A stretch of 8,152 nt of DNA from Clostridia bacterium. Lineage in GTDB: Bacteria; Bacillota; Clostridia; Oscillospirales; Acutalibacteraceae. The position numbers and the translations under genes were made by a program. Shown in pieces: positions 5,603-8,152 of this stretch. The stretch lies in the NCBI GenBank assembly GCA_017552845.1, contig JAFZOE010000183.1, positions 1-8,152 of the forward strand, written 5' to 3'. A model generated the notes under the pieces. It did not search any database. It was not told the origin of the DNA and worked only from the letters and a program-made list of their open reading frames with translations. The first letter of the stretch is position 1. Each line of letters opens with the position of its first letter.

Positions 5603-5659
5603 GTCTGAAGGCATAGGTGATAATAATTCTGCACCTATTGCCGGAACGAAAGGAATAAG
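5573..5659 (+). repeat. Imperfect direct repeat of the purF 3' end before purM
   Basis: The last bases of purF, 5573-5603 (31 nt, encoding the CTYCWNGKE tail and stop), recur at 5630-5659 (30 nt) with one T-to-C change and one missing G. Fainter similarity extends upstream, since AAGGCAATAGG at 5543 is echoed by AAGGCATAGG at 5608, so the duplicated unit may have been about 60 nt. The second copy is untranslated, but its AAAGGA (5649-5654) sits 7 nt before the purM ATG and acts as its ribosome binding site. Confidence 0.85.
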
Positions 5660-5661
5660 CT

Positions 5662-6705
5662 ATGAATACACAATCAAAATCAGACAGCTACGCATCGGCG
5701 GGCGTTGACATAACTGCAGGCTACAAAGCTGTTGAACTGATGAAAAAACATATAGCGAGGACTGCGGTCCCCGGCGCGGATACTGATATCGGCGGTTTCG
5801 GCGGCCTGTTTGAACTTGACCTGACCGGCATTTCAAAGCCGGTGCTCGTTAGCGGCACGGACGGCGTCGGAACAAAGCTCAAAATCGCATTCCTCATGGA
5901 TAAGCATGATACGGTCGGCATAGACTGCGTCGCGATGTGTGTCAACGATATCATCTGCGCGGGCGCAAAGCCGCTGTATTTCCTTGATTATATTGCCTGC
6001 GGCAAGAATTATCCCGAAAAGATTGCGGATATCGTCAAGGGCGTATGCGAGGGCTGCGTTCAGTCCGGAGCGGCGCTTATAGGCGGCGAGACTGCGGAGA
6101 TGCCCGGCTTCTATCCCGTTGACGAATACGATCTCGCGGGCTACTGCACCGGCATAGTCGACAAGGATAAGATAATCGACAACAAGACCATGAAGGCCGG
6201 CGACGTTATTATCGCCCTGCCCTCGAGCGGCGTTCACTCAAACGGTTTCTCGCTGGTCAGAAAAGTGTTCGACGTTGAAAACGCGGATATAAAGACTCCG
6301 CTTGAAGCGCTCGGCGGAAAGAGCCTGGGCGAAGCGCTGCTGACTCCGACGAAAATTTATGTAAAACCCGTTCTCGCCCTGCTTGAGAAGGTTAAGGTCA
6401 AGGGCATATCCCATATCACGGGCGGCGGCTTCTATGAGAATATTCCGAGAAGCATTCCCGACGGCCTCGGCGCGGTTATCAACAAAGCCGATATAAAAAT
6501 TCTGCCGATATTCAGACTGCTTGCCGAAACGGGCAATATCAGCGAGAGGGATATGTTCAACACCTACAACATGGGCGTCGGCATGAGTATAGTCGTCGCT
6601 CCCGAAGATGTTGACACCGCTCTTGAAATTCTCAAGGCAAACGGCGAGGACGCCTATGTAATCGGCAGGATTGAAGAATCCGAAAACAAAATCACGCTCA
6701 ACTGA
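5662..6705 (+). CDS. purM: PurM, phosphoribosylformylglycinamidine cyclo-ligase (AIR synthetase)
   Basis: An ATP-dependent cytoplasmic enzyme that closes the imidazole ring, converting FGAM to AIR. It has 347 residues, the normal length. The signature blocks of the PurM/PurL/SelD ATP-binding fold are all present: SYASAGVDI at 9-17, GTDGVGTKLK at 65-74, CVNDI at 93-97, GGETAEMPG at 141-149, PSSGVHSNGFSL at 187-198, HITGGGFYENIPR at 251-263 and NTYNMGVGM at 300-308. The ATG is preceded at 7 nt by AAAGGA, which lies in the duplicated purF tail. The stop is 9 nt before purN. No missing key residue was noticed. Confidence 0.97.
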   Translation: MNTQSKSDSYASAGVDITAGYKAVELMKKHIARTAVPGADTDIGGFGGLFELDLTGISKPVLVSGTDGVGTKLKIAFLMDKHDTVGIDCVAMCVNDIICAGAKPLYFLDYIACGKNYPEKIADIVKGVCEGCVQSGAALIGGETAEMPGFYPVDEYDLAGYCTGIVDKDKIIDNKTMKAGDVIIALPSSGVHSNGFSLVRKVFDVENADIKTPLEALGGKSLGEALLTPTKIYVKPVLALLEKVKVKGISHITGGGFYENIPRSIPDGLGAVINKADIKILPIFRLLAETGNISERDMFNTYNMGVGMSIVVAPEDVDTALEILKANGEDAYVIGRIEESENKITLN

Positions 6706-6714
6706 GGTGAAAAG

Positions 6715-7323
6715 ATGAAAGACAAGGCAAACGTTGCCGTGCTCGTTTCGGGAGGCGGCACCAATCTGCAGGCGATAATCGACGCAGTCAATTCGGGAAT
6801 TATCACCTCCGCGAAGCTGCAGATAGTGATTTCGAATAATCCCGGCGCATACGCTCTTGAGAGGGCGAAAAACAACGGCATAAAGACCGCAGTCATTACG
6901 AAGAAGGAATGCGGCGGTGCCGAAGCGTTTGAGGCGAAGATAATCGAAACGCTCGAGAGCGAGGATATCGATTTAATCGTTCTCGCGGGATTCATGAGCA
7001 TACTCAGCAAGAATTTTACCGACAGATTCCCCGAGAGAATAATCAATGTTCATCCGTCTCTGATTCCGTCATTCTGCGGAGAGGGCTTCTACGGACTGAA
7101 GGTCCACGAGGCCGCGCTCGCGAAGGGAGTCAAGGTAACGGGCGCCACGGTGCATTTCGTAAATGAAATTCCCGACGGCGGCAAAATCATACTGCAGAAG
7201 GCCGTTGAGATTGAAGAGGGCGACACGCCCGAAATTCTGCAGAAGAGAGTAATGGAACAGGCCGAGTGGATAATTCTTCCCAGGGCCGTTGAACTGATAA
7301 GCAAAGAAATTACGGGAGGGTAA
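6715..7323 (+). CDS. purN: PurN, phosphoribosylglycinamide formyltransferase (10-formyl-THF dependent)
   Basis: Transfers a formyl group from 10-formyltetrahydrofolate to GAR to give FGAR in the cytoplasm. The 202 residues are standard. The phosphate-binding loop is VSGGGTNLQA (11-20). The catalytic triad of the family is visible as Asn111 and His113 in NVHPSLIPSF and Asp154 in IPDGGK. The segment CGEGFYGLKVH (121-131) is the longer loop form frequent in Firmicutes. The start follows GAGGTG (6704-6709), which overlaps the purM stop, with a 9-nt gap between the genes. Its own end (GGGAGG, 7314-7319) supplies the ribosome binding site for the next gene, so translation of the two is probably coupled. 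Confidence 0.97.
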   Translation: MKDKANVAVLVSGGGTNLQAIIDAVNSGIITSAKLQIVISNNPGAYALERAKNNGIKTAVITKKECGGAEAFEAKIIETLESEDIDLIVLAGFMSILSKNFTDRFPERIINVHPSLIPSFCGEGFYGLKVHEAALAKGVKVTGATVHFVNEIPDGGKIILQKAVEIEEGDTPEILQKRVMEQAEWIILPRAVELISKEITGG

Positions 7324-7325
7324 TT

Positions 7326-8045
7326 ATGGATATTTACAAAATCAACAAAATCGACGAACTCATCACCGGCAACCCCTATGTAGGCAGAGGAATCATAGTC
7401 GGCAAGAGCGCAGACGGCAGGAGCGCGGTTTCCGCCTATTTCATCATGGGCAGAAGCGCAAACAGCAGAAACAGAATATTCACCGAGAAAGACGGCGAAG
7501 TTTTCACCGAGCCCTTTGACGCATCAAAGGTCGAGGATCCGAGCCTTATTATCTACGCGGCAATCCGCAGATATGAAAACGCTCTGATAGTCACTAACGG
7601 CGACCAGACCGACACGATTTATGACGGTCTCAAGGCGGGCAAATCCTTCTCCTGCGCGCTGACAAGCAGGGAATTCGAGCCCGACAAGCCGAACTTCACC
7701 CCGAGAATCAGCGCCGTTTCATATTTCGGCGATAATGACTTCACCTATGAGATGAGTATTCTCAAGAGCGCGGACGCCGACGGCACCGCCTGCAACAGAT
7801 ACACTTTCTCATATAATCCCCTCCCCGGTCTCGGCCACTTCATTCATACCTATGTGACCGACGGCAATCCGATTCCGACCTTCCAGGGCGAGCCCGAGAG
7901 AGTATTTGTCGGCAACGATATCGACGAATTCACCGACACTCTCTGGAACGCGCTCGACGCTGACAACAAGATTTCACTCTATGTCAGATATACAGACCTC
8001 GCGACCGGCGAAGAAACAAACAGACTCATCAACAAAAACAAATAA
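7326..8045 (+). CDS. purO: PurO-like IMP cyclohydrolase (archaeal type)
   Basis: A 239-residue protein resembling archaeal PurO, which closes FAICAR to IMP, the last step of de novo purine synthesis. It is unrelated in fold to the cyclohydrolase domain of PurH. Supporting patches, recognised from memory of the archaeal family, are GRGIIVG (20-26), MGRSANSRNR (41-50), AAIRRYENALIVTNGDQTD (78-96) continuing into IYDGLKAG, and FTPRISAVSYF (124-134). It is longer than archaeal PurO of roughly 200 residues, partly through extra N-terminal and C-terminal sequence. Only 2 nt separate it from purN, and 11 nt from a stand-alone AICAR formyltransferase that would supply its substrate. This arrangement strongly supports the assignment. 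The exact catalytic residues cannot be confirmed by eye. Confidence 0.85.
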   Translation: MDIYKINKIDELITGNPYVGRGIIVGKSADGRSAVSAYFIMGRSANSRNRIFTEKDGEVFTEPFDASKVEDPSLIIYAAIRRYENALIVTNGDQTDTIYDGLKAGKSFSCALTSREFEPDKPNFTPRISAVSYFGDNDFTYEMSILKSADADGTACNRYTFSYNPLPGLGHFIHTYVTDGNPIPTFQGEPERVFVGNDIDEFTDTLWNALDADNKISLYVRYTDLATGEETNRLINKNK

Positions 8046-8056
8046 GGAGAAGCGAA

Positions 8057-8152
8057 ATGAAAGAATTTGAACTCAAATACGGCTGCAACCCCAATCAGAA
8101 GCCCTCAAAAATCTTTATGGCAAACGGCGCCGACCTGCCTATCGAAATTCTC
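8057..8152 (+). CDS. Partial CDS, stand-alone AICAR formyltransferase (PurH-like), N-terminus
   Basis: The first 32 codons are present before the window ends. The peptide contains LKYGCNPNQKPSKIF (6-20), the characteristic opening of the AICAR transformylase domain of PurH, here at the very N-terminus with no preceding IMP cyclohydrolase (MGS-like) domain. The product would formylate AICAR to FAICAR with 10-formyl-THF, feeding the PurO-like enzyme encoded just upstream. AAGGAGA at 8044-8050 overlaps the preceding stop codon and lies 6 nt before the ATG. The catalytic part lies beyond the window edge, so domain completeness cannot be judged. Confidence 0.82.
   Translation, partial: MKEFELKYGCNPNQKPSKIFMANGADLPIEIL

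Noticed and set aside
7071..7111. Apparent insertion in PurN (SFCGEGFYGLKVH)
   Set aside because: This longer loop is the usual form in many Firmicute PurN proteins, and the catalytic Asn-His-Asp residues are intact.

Overview
The window looks like chromosomal DNA of an anaerobic Firmicute of class Clostridia, probably a gut or rumen Oscillospiraceae-type lineage. This rests on strong GGAGG-type ribosome binding sites before almost every gene, AT-rich intergenic DNA around GC-richer coding DNA, an XRE regulator with a Cys-rich hinge, and clostridial-looking purine proteins. The taxonomic placement is inference. No tRNA, rRNA, CRISPR array, transposase or phage gene is visible.

Layout. (1) Positions 1-642, minus strand: an XRE-family regulator followed after 44 nt by the first 24 codons of a gene whose product starts with a hydrophobic export or membrane segment. 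(2) Positions 643-811: an AT-rich divergent intergenic region. (3) Positions 812-3372, plus strand: a tight three-gene operon of a TIM-barrel sugar epimerase/isomerase, a Gfo/Idh/MocA NAD(P)-dependent oxidoreductase and a small P-loop kinase resembling the archaeal UPF0200 proteins. It ends at a clear intrinsic terminator (3387-3413). (4) Positions 3414-3668: a near-consensus sigma-A promoter (TTGACA, 17 nt, TATACT) and a structured leader containing a second terminator-like hairpin. This looks like an attenuator or riboswitch-like control element for the genes after it. (5) Positions 3669-8152, plus strand: a de novo purine operon, purE - purF-like - purM - purN - purO-like - AICAR formyltransferase, with gaps of 2 to 59 nt, running off the right edge.

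How the purine genes fit together. PurF normally makes phosphoribosylamine from PRPP and glutamine. PurN formylates GAR, PurM closes the imidazole ring to give AIR, and PurE completes carboxylation to CAIR. At the end of the pathway a stand-alone AICAR formyltransferase and a PurO-type IMP cyclohydrolase appear to replace the usual bifunctional PurH. PurD, PurL/PurQ, PurK, PurC and PurB are not in the window.

Most notable observations: the PurF homologue keeps its PRPP-binding site and all four candidate Fe-S cysteines but has lost every recognised glutaminase catalytic residue, including the N-terminal cysteine. The archaeal-type PurO sits next to a single-domain formyltransferase. The end of purF is duplicated imperfectly into the purF-purM gap, where the copy supplies the purM ribosome binding site. 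The purE leader carries an attenuator that I cannot assign to a known riboswitch class.
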